Shown here piece after piece: positions 20,801-32,915 of a stretch of DNA of 64,000 nucleotides. Positions within the stretch are counted from its first letter, which is position 1, and every line of letters starts with the position of its first letter. Under the pieces are notes generated by a model, which saw only the letters and a program-made list of their open reading frames with translations, was not told the origin of the DNA and ran no database searches. This stretch comes from Thelonectria olida (lineage: Eukaryota; Ascomycota; Sordariomycetes; Hypocreales; Nectriaceae). The stretch lies in the NCBI GenBank assembly GCA_020736575.1, contig JAGPYM010000024.1, positions 434,001 to 498,000 of the forward strand. Direction: 5' to 3'. A program made the translations under genes and the position numbers.

Positions 20801-22522
20801 ATGGAGAAGCACGATTCGCACTCCGTCAACCAAGTTGAGCTCGAGACGACCTTGACTGAGGTGGCCAAGGTACCGACAATCCACGATACCAAGCTCCAAA
20901 AGGCTGCTCTGGAAGGCACTGCCGACGAACACGAACTCAGCATTCGTGATGCCATCCGGGCCTATCCCCAGGCCATCATGTGGGCGCTTGTCTCGTCGAC
21001 CTGTGTCATCATGGAAGGCTACGACACGAACCTCCTTTCCAATTTCTTTGCCTATCGTAAGTCCGGTCTCAAAGTGAACATACAAACAGGTTGCTGACTG
21101 CGAACCCTAGCCTCGTTCTTGATCAGGTACGGCCGGTACGTGGGAGTTACTCCAGAGACCCCCACGGGATACCAGTTGACCCCCGCCTGGCAAGCCGGAC
21201 TATCTCAGGGCGGTGGCGTCGGCTCTGTGGTTGGCTGCCTGATGTGCGGCTACTTTGTGTCCAAGTATGGCTCTCGACGGGTGCAGCTCGCGGCGCTGGT
21301 GGCTCTCTCGGCCTTCATCTTCATCGTCTTCTTTGCGCCCAACTTGCCCACGCTGGTTGTCGGCGAGATTCTCTGCGGCATCCCATGGGGCATTCTCGCC
21401 ACGACGGCCCCGGCCTACGCTTCGGAAGTTCTGCCACCAGTGCTCCGGACATACATGACATCGTACACCAACATGTGCTTCATCATTGGCCAGCTGATTT
21501 CTGCTGGTGTTCTCAAGGGACTCTCTACGCGCACCGATGCATTGGGTTACAAAATCCCCTTTGCCTTGCAATGGATCTGGCCCGTGTTTCTCATTCCCCT
21601 GATCTGGAAGTCGCCCGAGTCTCCCTGGTATCTGGTCAGAATGGGCAAGTTGCACGAAGCCGAGGAGTCCCTGCGCCGCCTACAGTCTTCCAAGGCCACC
21701 AACGTCGATCCCCAGAAGACGCTCTCGGCCATCGTTTACACCAACAATCTCGAGCAGCAGTTGCAGGTCGGGACTAGCTACTGGGACTGCTTCAAGGGCT
21801 TTGAGCTCCGCCGCACCGAGATTGCCTGCGTCGTCTTTGCCGGTCAGATCCTGTGCGGAATCTGCTTCGCCTACAACAGCTCCTACTTTTTCTCCCAAGT
21901 TGGTCTCGGAACGAGCACGACCTACTCTCTTGCGCTTGGGGGAACTGGCTTGGCCTTCTTTGGCTGTTTGGTCAACTGGTTCGTTCTGATGCCCAACTTT
22001 GGCCGACGCACGATCTACGTCTGGGGCATGGGCGGAATGTGTTTTGTGCTCATCCTCATCGGTATCCTCAACGTCTGGACTCATATCGAAGGCGTCGCCA
22101 TGACTCAAGCCTGCCTCACACTCCTTTGGACTTTCATCTTTCAGCTGTCTGCCGGCCAGCTTGGCTGGGCTCTCCCTGCCGAAATGGGCTCGACCCGTCT
22201 TCGACAAAAGACCATCTGTCTCGCTCGCGACTCGTCCAACATCATGGGCACCATCGGCGGCACCCTGCAGCAGTACTTTATGAACCCGCAGGCGTGGAAT
22301 CTCAAGGGTTACACTGGATTCGTCTGGGGCGGCACTTGCTTTTGCATGTTTGTCTGGAGCTACTTCCGTCTGCCCGAGACCTGGAACCGCTCGTACCATG
22401 AGCTCGATATTCTGTTTGCGAAGAAGGTGCCGGCGCGCCAGTTTGCGACTACTGTTGTCGACCCTTTTGATACCACGGTTATTGATAACATCACTGGCAA
22501 GATCAACAATGACGCGGTCTAA
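20801..22522 (+). CDS. MFS alpha-glucoside/maltose-type sugar permease
   Basis: The ATG at 20801 (MEKHDSHSVNQVEL) and an intron at 21057-21110 (GTAAGT donor, CTGAC branch, CCTAG acceptor) give 555 residues with twelve hydrophobic segments. Splicing restores FFAYPSFLIRYG, matching the FYAYPTF...YG element of MAL61-type transporters. Other MFS sugar-porter marks are IMEGYDTNL in helix 1, KYGSRRVQL, PWGILATTAPAYASEVLP, GQLISAGVLKG, PESPWYLVRMGKLHEAEESLRRL and PETWNRSYHEL. It should be a proton symporter at the plasma membrane. Placement next to GH27 and GH36 genes suggests transport of alpha-galactosides, though family members also carry maltose and other disaccharides. Confidence 0.85.
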
Positions 22523-23164
22523 TTACTTGGTTCATGACGGGGCATGAGTCGATGGGGCTGAGCGTGGATATCTGAGGAGAGCTGGGAGTGAGCCATAGTA
22601 TAGTATAGCAAAGAATGCAAATTTGTATCCTGGCTTCTTGAAAATATTGATTCCGAGTGCTGCAAGACGCTAGTGACGAACGAATAACGATCTATCACAG
22701 CGTTGATACGACGCCGTCATGATGACGCTCGAATTTCACAGCACCGTGCGTGTAAGCCAATACTTCATGTATAATAATCTCGCATTCAGTGGATGGGTGT
22801 TCGATGAAATCGCTTCATTCCATCTTCTGAGAAACAGGTCAACATCATCAAACCCCTACTTACTACTGTACCAATTACCACGAGTAATGGCACCCAATAC
22901 CATTTTTTCTGGCCCGTGCACCCTTCTTTCGGATTTTGGTATTGGGTCCGAATACAATAATACTTGGCCCGTGCGCCTTCCCCAGCTTTCCAGGGTCCCG
23001 GCGCTGATTCCCTGTCGCGGCAAATAGGAAGTAGCTTTCGTCTTATGAAGGGTACGCCGAAAACTCAATTGTAATTACTGTAACTAATCTAAAAACTTCG
23101 GCCTCATGTCTCCTATTCCAATTATCCCGTTAGACTTAAAACCCGATGTCTGCATCCATTCCAT
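22523..23164. other. Intergenic boundary before the recombinase array
   Basis: No gene is seen. The region contains an 11-bp inverted repeat and two copies of GGCCCGTGC (see the separate entry), and ends where the first recombinase copy opens. Confidence 0.4.
22892..22947. repeat. 11-bp perfect inverted repeat upstream of the array
   Basis: ACCCAATACCA at 22892-22902 is repeated as TGGTATTGGGT at 22937-22947. GGCCCGTGC follows each arm (22911 and about 22967). It might be a terminal or binding structure of the downstream element; its short length leaves chance possible. Confidence 0.4.
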
Positions 23165-26100
23165 TTGGCGCCCTTGGTTGACACTTCTTTGCCTGCATCG
23201 TCTTACCGACAAAGCCGGGCACCAGACCAACAAGACACAGTGTGTGATAATGCAGTGCTTTCACGGCTCAAACTCTCTATCGACTCTCGTGCTCGAGTAC
23301 TCATCTGCTGCCACGACATATGCCGCTTTGCCATCTCTCCCAGCTCCGCTCAAGTCAGCGAGCATCTCCGAAAGAAGCATAATATACCTGCTGCCGAGCG
23401 ACGTCAAGTTACCGATCTTTTGAAGGCTCACGTTCCATCGCTACAAGACCCATCTGGCGCGCCCATACGACAAGATGGTTCATTCTGGGACCCGAACCTG
23501 CAGTTGGTCGATGGGTTTGCGTGCAAGTTCTGCAGCGTACGTACAGTCAGCTCCCAAGTCATATCTCGTCACATAGTCTCGACGCATGAGGGGCAAAGAG
23601 TCCAGCTGGGAGTACAGAGGAAGGCCATGTACCAACCTGCGTTCCTGCAGGCTTGGACCAAAAGCCCTTCAGGGGGGCGTTACTGGATTGTCGAACATGG
23701 CGGGTCCACAATCAGACCAGTCGGAGGCACGGAAGTTTACGACCATCTAAAGGGCGTTTTTGAGCGTGAGCGAGGCCGACAGAAAGGCTTGTCAGATGTG
23801 GACTTAGCGAATGGAACTGGCATCAATAGGGGCTCACAAACCACAACATTCACGGATCTCAGGCCCTGGCTGGAGCGAACCGGCTGGGAGCAGACTTTTA
23901 AGGGAATTGATCGAGAACTGCTGAGAAACCTAACCACCGCGCCCTCTCCTACGACTTCACATCGAGGCCTGATATTGAGGGGGAATGGGAATCGCTCTGG
24001 CCATGTTCGTTCCGATGAACACACGATAAGCTCTGCAGATGACGAACGCAAAATCGCTGCTCTTATCACCGCCGTGGACGTGGTAATGGACCGATGCGAG
24101 CAGACGGCGCGGACAACAAGCAGAAGCCTTCTATGCTGGCTGCGTAGTGTACGGCCTCACGGATGCTATGCTAAGCCATTCACATTTGTGGGAAAGGCTG
24201 CAAGTAGGAGGAAGTATATTCGCCTCCTCAAGCGCTTTGTCGCCATGGTCTTTCGCGCCTATCGCCTACCCGCGGACATCCGACAGCGCCGGGCCGGCAT
24301 ACGTTTTAAGAAACCACAGCTTCGTTTGATATCGGCATTATGGAATCATGAGATTTGGACCCAGCATGATGCTTTGACCGAGGGGTTCTGGCAGTCTATC
24401 AAGCTATCTGATGGGGTCGACGTTCAAGCTGAATGGGATGAGGAGAGCGTTAATGGAGAGGAGCTCCATGACGATGAAAACAATAGCGATAATGAGAGCA
24501 GTGTAATGGAGTCTGACGACTCTGAGGTCGATGATATGGATGAAGAAGAAGAGGAGAGCGAAGGGGAAGACTATGAAGAGAACGAAGATCAGAGTGGGGA
24601 GATTGACGTGATGGGAGATTCAGGCGGGGAAACACCGCCCTTGATCGAAGAAGCGCTGGAACTACTATTCGGACTAATCATGGCATTTAGTACGGAAGAA
24701 GTCATGGATGGTCGCCCAGCTTCGACGCTGCTGGTGTATTTCAGTGGTGTCCTTGGATTCTCAGCCGATCTCACTAGTTTCCTTCCGGCCAGGTCATACA
24801 CGTCCAACCTCGCGGCACTGATATACATACAACGCCTTCTCTTCCTCGAGTATGCCTTGCCAGCGCAAGGCTACCCTCGTCTTGGAATTACGAGACGCCC
24901 TCGGACAGGTCAGATCGCACGCCTGCAGAACGTGCGTCAGGAGTACCTAGTCCTCGGGTCACAGTCACCGTTCGAGGAGTTATTTTCATTACTTGCCTTT
25001 GGCAGGGCAATGGCGGGCTCGGAAACGCCTGCTTCAGGCTTCGAAATCGATCGACCAATCGATTTGATCGATTCGATTAATCGATTCGATTTCGATTTCG
25101 ATCGATCGATCAGAGCTGCCAGTCGATCGATATCGATCGATTACAAGTCCTGATCGATCGATTTGATCGTCGATCGGGTGGACCGTATATAAATCGGTGA
25201 GGTGCAGGGTAGGCTGCCCTGGATTCTGCCTCTGTGTGGATCGCAACACATCGCATGTCCCACAAAGCACCCCTGGCAGGCGCGATTGGTGGAGAGACAC
25301 TGCTGTTGAGTGCTTTCTGAGGACGAAGGCGCCCCACTACCTTCCTTTTTAGGATTCTGCCGTTTCGTTGCCTCGTCACGTGAGGCTCTGTCTGATCGAT
25401 TTGATCGATCGATATCGATCGACTGAGAGGGCCGCTCGATCGATATCGATCGATTGAGAGTGACGATCGATATAAATCGATCGATCAGGGCTCGGAATCG
25501 ATCTATACGATCGATTTCGAAGCCTGGCCTGCTTACCTCCTCAGATGGAGTGATGACGGCCAGACTGTGTCATACAGAGACGAAATCACGGTCCACATGG
25601 AACAGTTCCGGCGTCTCCCGAAGGCTCTTTTGGAGCGGGCGGAGACTCTTTGTGCGGAGTTGATGTATGGGTGGAAGCTGTCGTGTGATCTTTCATCCAT
25701 TAAAGACGATATGGCAAACACGACACACGGATTTTCATTCGTTAGCCATCCGCAGAACGGGCTCGCTGAAGCCTATTTGGAGCTCTCTTTGAAAGCTTGC
25801 ACTAGTCAAGTGAACCCCTTTCGCGCAAAGGGAGATGGGATCGGAAGGCAATATTTGCATTTTTCAAGACGGAAGAGGCGTTGCGTGAGATCCTGGCAGA
25901 TCTGATGCTCATGACATGCGGAGGTCAGCCCCGTTCACCGGACCTGCTCAATGTCCGGGTGCGCAACCACGGGACTGCCGAGCGCGGGCTCTACGTATAC
26001 AACGGCTTCATGATTTATCTCACTCGCAGCCACAAAGCAAAGCGTTCGACGAATAGGGAATTCATTGTCGCTCGGTTCTTTCCTGCTCAGATCGGTCGCC

Positions 26101-28274
26101 TGACATATATATATCTTGTATATATTCGCCCTCTCGTCGACATGCTCGCTCGAGAGCAGCATCTCCACATCAATGACTGTTCCTCATATCTCTTTCGGAA
26201 ACGACCAGAGTCTGACAGCCCCCATTGGTCCACCGAACGCCTCACCAATATCGTAAGACGCTTCACACAAGATGTTTGGGGCCAGGGCATTACGCTGCGA
26301 CTCCTGCGGCAGCTCTGCATTGGGATCGCTGATAAGCACGTTCGGGAGGTGAGCCGACCTTTCAATCGCTTCGATGACCGGACGGATAAGGCGGATCGAG
26401 GAGTTGTATTTGCCTGGTCGAGTGGCCACCGCCCGCTACAACGAGCGAGAACATATGGGCTCGATGGCGCCTTCCCGACGCAGCTGCAGCCCCAGTTGCT
26501 TGAACGTTATGAATGGGTTTCAGTCCGTTGGCACGAATTCTTACACCTACCCAGCAAATATACCTCTGGACTAGCACGTGATGAAGCAGGCCCCAGTCCT
26601 CAACGATTCGATACACCGAACGCAGCGAGTCTCGGCGATGACTCTGATAGCTATCCATTAATCTCGCCGCCTCCATCTTCGCCGCCGGCCAGGTCAGTCA
26701 ATGCTACATCCTCTATGCAGAATGATTGGGGCCAGAACCTACTGAAACGCCATCCCACATCCACATCCCATCGAACGCTGGCGAAAAAGAGGTGCAGTCG
26801 ATTCGCGAGGCCATTGTCTTCTACACCAGACCCACCTGAGAGACCATCAGGTGGGTCTATGACCCCTATGTTCGGTCGGATGTGCGAGTTTGAGAGTCTC
26901 GAGATGGCCGATGAGCAGCCAAGGATCATTTCTCATCTCAAAGGAAAGCAAGCTAAAATCCGTTTACTTAACGAGAAAGAAGTAGAGATCGTCATCCCAA
27001 CCAAGAACAGCGGGGAGGTCAGTGATGAGCCCTTCACGGCCGATCCATGCTTTGATCTTAATGATCGACTTAACTGGATCCATCGGACTACCGAGGATTG
27101 GAAGTTTGTTGGCTGCGAGCTTTGTTTCATAATCAAGGGTCGACGAGAACCCGATCATGGCTTAGGCAGCTGCGAGCAATGGCCTGCTAGTAAGCCTGCT
27201 AAGCGTATTCTACAGTGGCTAACAACCTTGACGATCCCACGATACTATGATCGAAAGGGGGCGTGCAGCATGTGTGGGCACGGATGGCTCGTTTGTGACG
27301 AGATGAGATGGGGAGAGTCGGTCCGCCAGGAAGCATGTGACCACATAAGCAACGGCAGAAAGGCAAACCTGATCAAAGAGTATGATACCAGGTCAGGTCG
27401 TGATGGCTACTGCATGAACAAACCAGTGGTCCGCAGAATCATCGCGGCGTTATGCGCATACGATGATCAGATTCTCGGCAAGATTTTGACGAAGATGACG
27501 CTCGATCACGACGGCATTGATCTCGCGTCAGAGAACCAGGCCAGACGGTGGTTTGAGCAGCGTATACGATCTCCAGACGATTTTTGGATGTCTAGGCTCG
27601 TATATGTGCTTGACCAGCTCGTCATGGCATATAACTTCCGACAATCTGAAAGACGAACACCAGGGCAGCGCAGCCAGATGCTTAATGTAAGAAGGCAGAC
27701 ACGACAAAGTGGCGAGTTGGAATTGCATGACTGGAGAACTGCTCTGGGCTGGCTAACAGAGCGGTGTACTTTCTGTGCTGGACGTGGTTTGAGCGGTGCG
27801 CACATTCGCCACACATTGAGACAATGCGACAGGGGAGGGGCTGCTCAGGTTTCTAAGGGGTTAGGTGAAATGTTCTACGATGAAGGCTTTCTTCCATCGA
27901 ACGGATGCGAGTTTTGTAACTTGCCCCACGATTTCTGTTCGAGGTGGAGGAAGAGTAACCAAGGAGATTGGACGCTGAAGTCAGGGGGGAGTTGCACGTA
28001 CGAGGAACATTTGTTATGCGACAGTATCATAGGTTTTGTGAGCTGTGGAGCGCAGTATTACGAGGAGGATTTGCTTGATGGGATAGAAAAGTATCATGAG
28101 GATGAAGATGAGGAGCTCCCGCATTGCTATGACGACGAAACTGCAGCATTATGGCTCATTCGACCGCTGGTGGTAGGCGGGGTTAAAGCTTCAGAAATGC
28201 TACGGCGGCTATCTATCTGGACAATGAGTTTGGCAGATTTTGGGTTATTAGCATCGGACAGTGAAACTGAATAG
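23165..28274 (+). pseudogene. OrsD zinc-finger/tyrosine-recombinase-like gene, copy 1, broken
   Basis: The reading runs 23165-25034, is cut by a MITE at 25035-25526, resumes 25535-about 25840, and after one lost base continues 25841-28274. Removing the MITE plus one target copy joins GSETPA to YLLRWSDDGQT exactly in frame. The protein has an OrsD-type finger (RVLICCHDICRFAIS...HLRKKHNI), a second C2H2 finger (CKFCSVRT...HIVSTH), RYWIVEHGGS, a long Asp/Glu tract, then a tyrosine-recombinase-like core: GGQPRSPDLLNVRV (box-I-like Arg), LRLLRQLCIGIADKHV, SGHRPLQRARTYGLDGAFP (candidate His and nucleophilic Tyr). A C-terminal half rich in CxxC pairs follows (CELC, CSMCGHGWLVC, CTFC, CEFC). No in-frame ATG precedes the first finger. 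Recombinase identity is my motif reading. Confidence 0.6.
25035..25526. mobile_element. 492-bp MITE, GATCGAT-rich, 8-bp target duplication
   Basis: Both ends carry a perfect 19-bp terminal inverted repeat, CAGGCTTCGAAATCGATCG. The direct 8-bp flanks GCCTGCTT at 25027-25034 and 25527-25534 are the target-site duplication. Eight bases and a CAGG start fit the hAT superfamily. Removing element plus one flank (500 bp) restores the host frame without other change. No ORF of its own is seen. Both arms are filled with ATCGAT/GATCGAT words, so the element is strongly self-complementary; the middle (about 25175-25390) is ordinary sequence. Confidence 0.9.
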
Positions 28275-31200
28275 AGGTAGAGCTATAGTAAGACAGCTCG
28301 TAATAAGAACATTTACGCAACTCAACGAGGAGCACCGGATGCTTGTTTGCCGAGATTGCAGAGCAGCGGTTCGGCCCGGCGCTGGTATCGAGTCGCATTT
28401 CCGGCACGAGCATCAACTGATAGGACAGACGCTGAAAGACATCAAAGACTACTTTAGTGTTATGGATTTGGCTGATCCGAAACTTGCTCAACTACCCGAT
28501 GATGGCAGCGCGGCAATTGAGCTGCTTGACGTACTGCACGGATACAGCTGCGCCGAATGCAGGTATCTCACGACGGCACGGGACAATATCACCCGTCACT
28601 GGAGAGAGGCAGGTCACGACGGTGCAGAGAATCGATGGACTGAAGTTCGATTGCAAACTTGGATGCGCAGAAAGCATGCGCGGTACTGGATCGTTCGAGA
28701 CCATAACGATATCGATAATGCAGCAGATGTCGCCGGCATTACGAGACACAGCGCTATGGAGAAGATGATCGCCAACAGTCAAGCCCAGCTTAAGGCCGAA
28801 GATGCTATGCGGCTCCGGAAAGGCGACTTGGAAGAGGACATCGACCGGGATTCAGCGTGGGTGAAGAGAGTGGGCTGGGTGAGGCACTTTGGCTCACGGG
28901 ACTTGCTTGATGTGTTCAAGGCGGCCGAGTGGATAAGGGCGAAGGCGACGACAACTGGGCGAGCCCGGCAAGAAGATGATCAAGCGGCCCGTGAACGATT
29001 ATTACTACTGCGGCTTGGGCAGAGCTTCGACCGTGAGGTGGACCGCTGCTGCTGGCGACTTGACAGTGTGCCGACGAAGACGCTTCAATGGCTCGCCAGC
29101 ATAACGGCAACGAATCCGAGTGGAATGCCGTTTGGACGCAAAGGCAAAGAGGCATCGATGAGCAAGTATCGGTCCGTTGGTCACCGGTATTTGAGCTTTT
29201 GCTGGCGAGCATTCCGCATCGGACGTGAAGAGGCGTTCGAGCGGTGGGCTGTTCGCTTCACTGACGAGCAGTGGAGCTTGCTACGCGATGTAGTTGACGA
29301 GCTTGAGGGGGATGGATTTCCCAGCAGCCACGATAGCGGGTTTTGCAGCGGCAGAGATAGGGAGGCCGAGAGTGACGACGACGATGACGATGACCCGACG
29401 GACGACGAGGGCGTGGCCGGCCCGCAGTATGGAGCGCTCGACCGGGCCGTTTTTCAATTCATTGTTGCTTCGATCAAAGCTCACGTCGGCGGCAATGCAT
29501 ATACGAACCCGCTGCTATGCTTTTGTGCGGCGTTGGGCATCCAACCACGGCCGCTTGGCTACACAGAGGCGCACTTGTATACGGGGATGCTGGCGGCCGT
29601 GCTGTGGTGGGCCCGACTGTTTTTTTTAGAGGCGATATTTGAGGACCAACCCCGGGATCAAGATGAGGTCGGGATAGAAGCAGTGCTTGCATTCCGGGAT
29701 CAACATATGACATGGATGTGTATTGGCACTCATACAGTCGTCAGCACGATCATTGGGTGGATGGCATATGGGAAAGGCTGGCGCAAGAAGATGGGCGGGC
29801 AGCCGTCGATACGATGGGCCGAGGACGGAGAGGCGTTATTCCACAACGGTGAGCAGATCAAAGTTAACGACTTCACCCGTACGCTCCGTGGTCAAGTCAT
29901 GGAAGCGCAGAAGCTGCTGGATCAGTTGTTTGGAGGATCGTGGGAGAAAGTCAGCCAAAAGATCAGTATGGCCCGGATTGCTGACAGCATGGTGCGGCTC
30001 GGAGCAGGTCAGTCATTTGCAACTAACCCGAAGAATGACTGGCTAGAACCCGGGCCGGCAAAAGTGATGAGGCTAATGGAATCGTCAATTTGGGACTCGA
30101 CACGAAACCGTTGGAAGCGGCGTGGGGTTAAGAAGTGGCTCCGAGACTTACGGCTGCTTCGCGAGGTGCTTATATTGCTCGTGCACACATGGGCCGGGCT
30201 TCCGGGTAGGGGTCCAGAGGTGGCAACGCTGCGGCACTGCGACTCGTGGCAGCTCATACGGAACATTTTCATGATAGATGGGCAGATCATGATTGTTACA
30301 GACCGTGATAAGATGAAGGCGATTCGTGACAACGCCCGCAAGGTGGCACGATTTGTCCCCGAATCGATTGGACGGATGATCGTGGCATATATATCGTGGC
30401 TGATACCGACAGAACGGGTACTGCGGCGGGAGTGCAAGCTAGCCGAGCCGCGCGGAGAGCAGCTGGAATACATGTGGCGAGATGGCAGCTCACGAGTATG
30501 GGACACAGAACGGCTCAGCAGAAAGCTCGCACGAGTTATGCAGGCGGGCACAGGAGTGAGAGTCGGCGTGGGACGATATCGGCCGATCGCGATCGAGATG
30601 GGACGACGAATCCGAGGGCTAGTCACGAAGCAACTTGAGAGCCGAATGGAGGACGAGGATGATGACGACAATGTCGAGATCGATCCGACGACAGGGGAGC
30701 CGGTTGACTGCGGAGGAAGCTGGAATATTGTTTGGGATTTGCAGTCAACACACGGGACACGCATTGCGAGGCAGCACTACGCTGTGCATATTGGCTTTCC
30801 CGGAAAGCTGCAGCCGGAGATGATTGCGACGTTCAAGGAGATCAGCAAGCTATGGCATCAGTTTTTAGAGGGAGAGAGCGCGGAGGAGAAGGGGCCGAAA
30901 CGCAAGCGTAAGAGTCAAGCAACTGGGCGGCAGAGTACTAGCAGCTCAGCGAAGACGACTAGGCGCAAGCGGATAAAGACTGATCAAGAAGTGGCACGGG
31001 ACTTGGATGAGGATATGGCTGACGGGTTGCGAACGCTACTTGGACCGGAGGCGACTTGGCGATCCGATAAGCAAGCCGAGAGCATGCGATCGATCATGTC
31101 GTTAAAGACAGATCAGACAGCGATCAACGTGCTGCCGACAGGGGCTGGGAAGAGCATATTATTCATGCTGCCGGCAGTGATGCGGGAGACAGGGACGAGC

Positions 31201-32546
31201 ATCGTGGTAGTGCCGTTCGTGGCGCTCATGGAAGATTTGGTTACTCGAGCGACTGCGATGGGCGTCGACTGTATCCGATTCAGGTCGTCGTTGAATGCCG
31301 GGCGAGAGGGCGTACCGCGAGCAGCACGGCTAGTAGTTGTCAGCGCAGACATTGTTTCCAGTGCCGAGTTTTCGGGTTATACAGACGGGCTACTATGTGC
31401 AGGCTTGCTACAGCGGATATTTATCGATGAATGTCATACAGTCATCATGGATATCGGGTATCGTGCCAAGCTAGGCGAGCTACGGAGTTTACATCGGTAC
31501 GGCTGCCCGGTAGTACTGCTAACCGCAACGCTACCGGTCGTGCTTGAGGACTGGTTCCGCGGCGAGATGCTAGCCGAGTCGGCAGTGATAGTGCGAGATC
31601 GGACGACGAAGTTGAACTGTCGATATCGGATCGAGCAAGTGAAGCCAGGACGCGGGGCTGTTGAAAAACATACCGTTGATATCATACGGCAGCTCGGCGA
31701 ACAGATGACCGGCCGTCAGAAAGGGGTGATATACTGCCGGTCGAAGGGGCAATGCGAGGCTGTAGCTGAGGAGATCGGTTGTGGATTTCATCATAGCGGC
31801 ATGAGCGAAAAGGATCGTCACGAAGCGCGGACAGCGTGGGCTGATGGCCGGGGGAATCGGTGGATTGTAGCAACAACCGGCTTGGGGACAGGGATCGATA
31901 TTGAAGGGATTGTTGCAGTAGTCCACATGGAACGGCCGTATGGGCTAGTGGACTTTGTGCAACAGACGGGTCGAGGAGGGCGGCGGGCAGGGGAAGTAGT
32001 CGAGTCGATTATTGTGCATGATGGACGGCCGCAGCGGGAGGATGGACATCGCAGCTTTGTGGACGACATCAATCAAGCACAGATGGACGCGTTTATATCG
32101 ACACTGGGCTGTCGACGGTAGTCATTGCAGCGTTTATGGACGGGGCTGCAGGCGAAACGTGTAAAGACGTGGCCGGGGCAGAGCTTTGTGATCGATGCGA
32201 GCTGTCGAGGCGGGTCATCGACGGTGAGAGTGAGACCGACGACGATAGCGAAAGCGATTGCGACGATGCGGATAGAGGGGGGGAAATTTGGAAGGCGTTT
32301 GGCACGGAGGAAGGCATGCGTGTTAGGACGCTGCTGCGGTGGTTAGATGAAGTTGCGGATGAGTGTCCGGTGTGTCACGTCCGGCGTCATTGCTGGGGAC
32401 TAGAGCTCGGAGAGGTGCCGGATGAACCGCGACACCGACGAGATGGGCACTGGTGCCAGACGGTGGCGAATGAGAGCTACGACGTGGTGCGAAGAAAGAT
32501 CACATTCGGGCAGCTACTGTACCAATTGTCGCTTGTAATTTACTAA
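28261..32546 (+). CDS. OrsD zinc-finger/recombinase-like/RecQ helicase fusion, copy 2
   Basis: The main frame covers 28261-32121 (no ATG at its opening; the first ATG is 28339) and overlaps the preceding frame by 14 nt. Order: OrsD-type finger (LVCRDCRAAVRPG...HFRHEH), second finger (CAECRYLTTARDNITRHWREAGH), RYWIVRDHND, acidic tract, then the recombinase-like core: AGLPGRGPEVATLRH, RDKMKAIRDN, GRYRPIAIEMGRR and STHGTRIARQHYAVHIGFP (His and Tyr aligned with copy 1). A RecQ-type helicase follows: VLPTGAGKSILF (Walker A), IDECHT (DEAH-like box), LLTATLP, GVIYCRSK, GFHHSGMS, TGLGTGIDI and QQTGRGGR. After the stop at 32121 the next frame encodes a Cys-rich tail (CDRCELS, CPVCHVRRHC) to 32546; one missing G near 32117 would join them. 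Nuclear, DNA-processing. Confidence 0.7.
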
Positions 32547-32665
32547 AATACACACTTTCCGTCCGTGCGTTCAATCCTGGATTTTCATCAAATTACACAC
32601 TTTGCGTCCGTGCACGCCTCCTTATCTGTACTTTCATCAAATTACACACTTTCTAACCGTGCACG
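32540..32665 (+). repeat. Three imperfect direct repeats between copies 2 and 3
   Basis: Three units of about 55-60 bp share AAATTACACACTTT followed by CCGTGCACGC or CCGTGCG. They sit between the stop of copy 2 and the start of copy 3. They could be terminal or regulatory repeats of the array, or leftovers of tandem duplication. Confidence 0.65.
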
Positions 32666-32915
32666 CTGCTTGGTTCCATCCATCATCATCTATGACCCTT
32701 GGCTAACCTTTCTTTTTTGCGGCACTACTGCTGTTGCCAGGGAAAAGCAGCCCCTGAGGAGCATCAAACTTCTTCCTCTTCCTCTCCTCTTCTCGCTTGA
32801 AATTTCATTGTACATCCCATACACTACTGAACGCAAGGAAACACTAAGTCTCATTACCATTTTTTCATCAACAACTCTACACCACACCCTACTATTATCT
32901 CTTAAAGCTTTTGCA

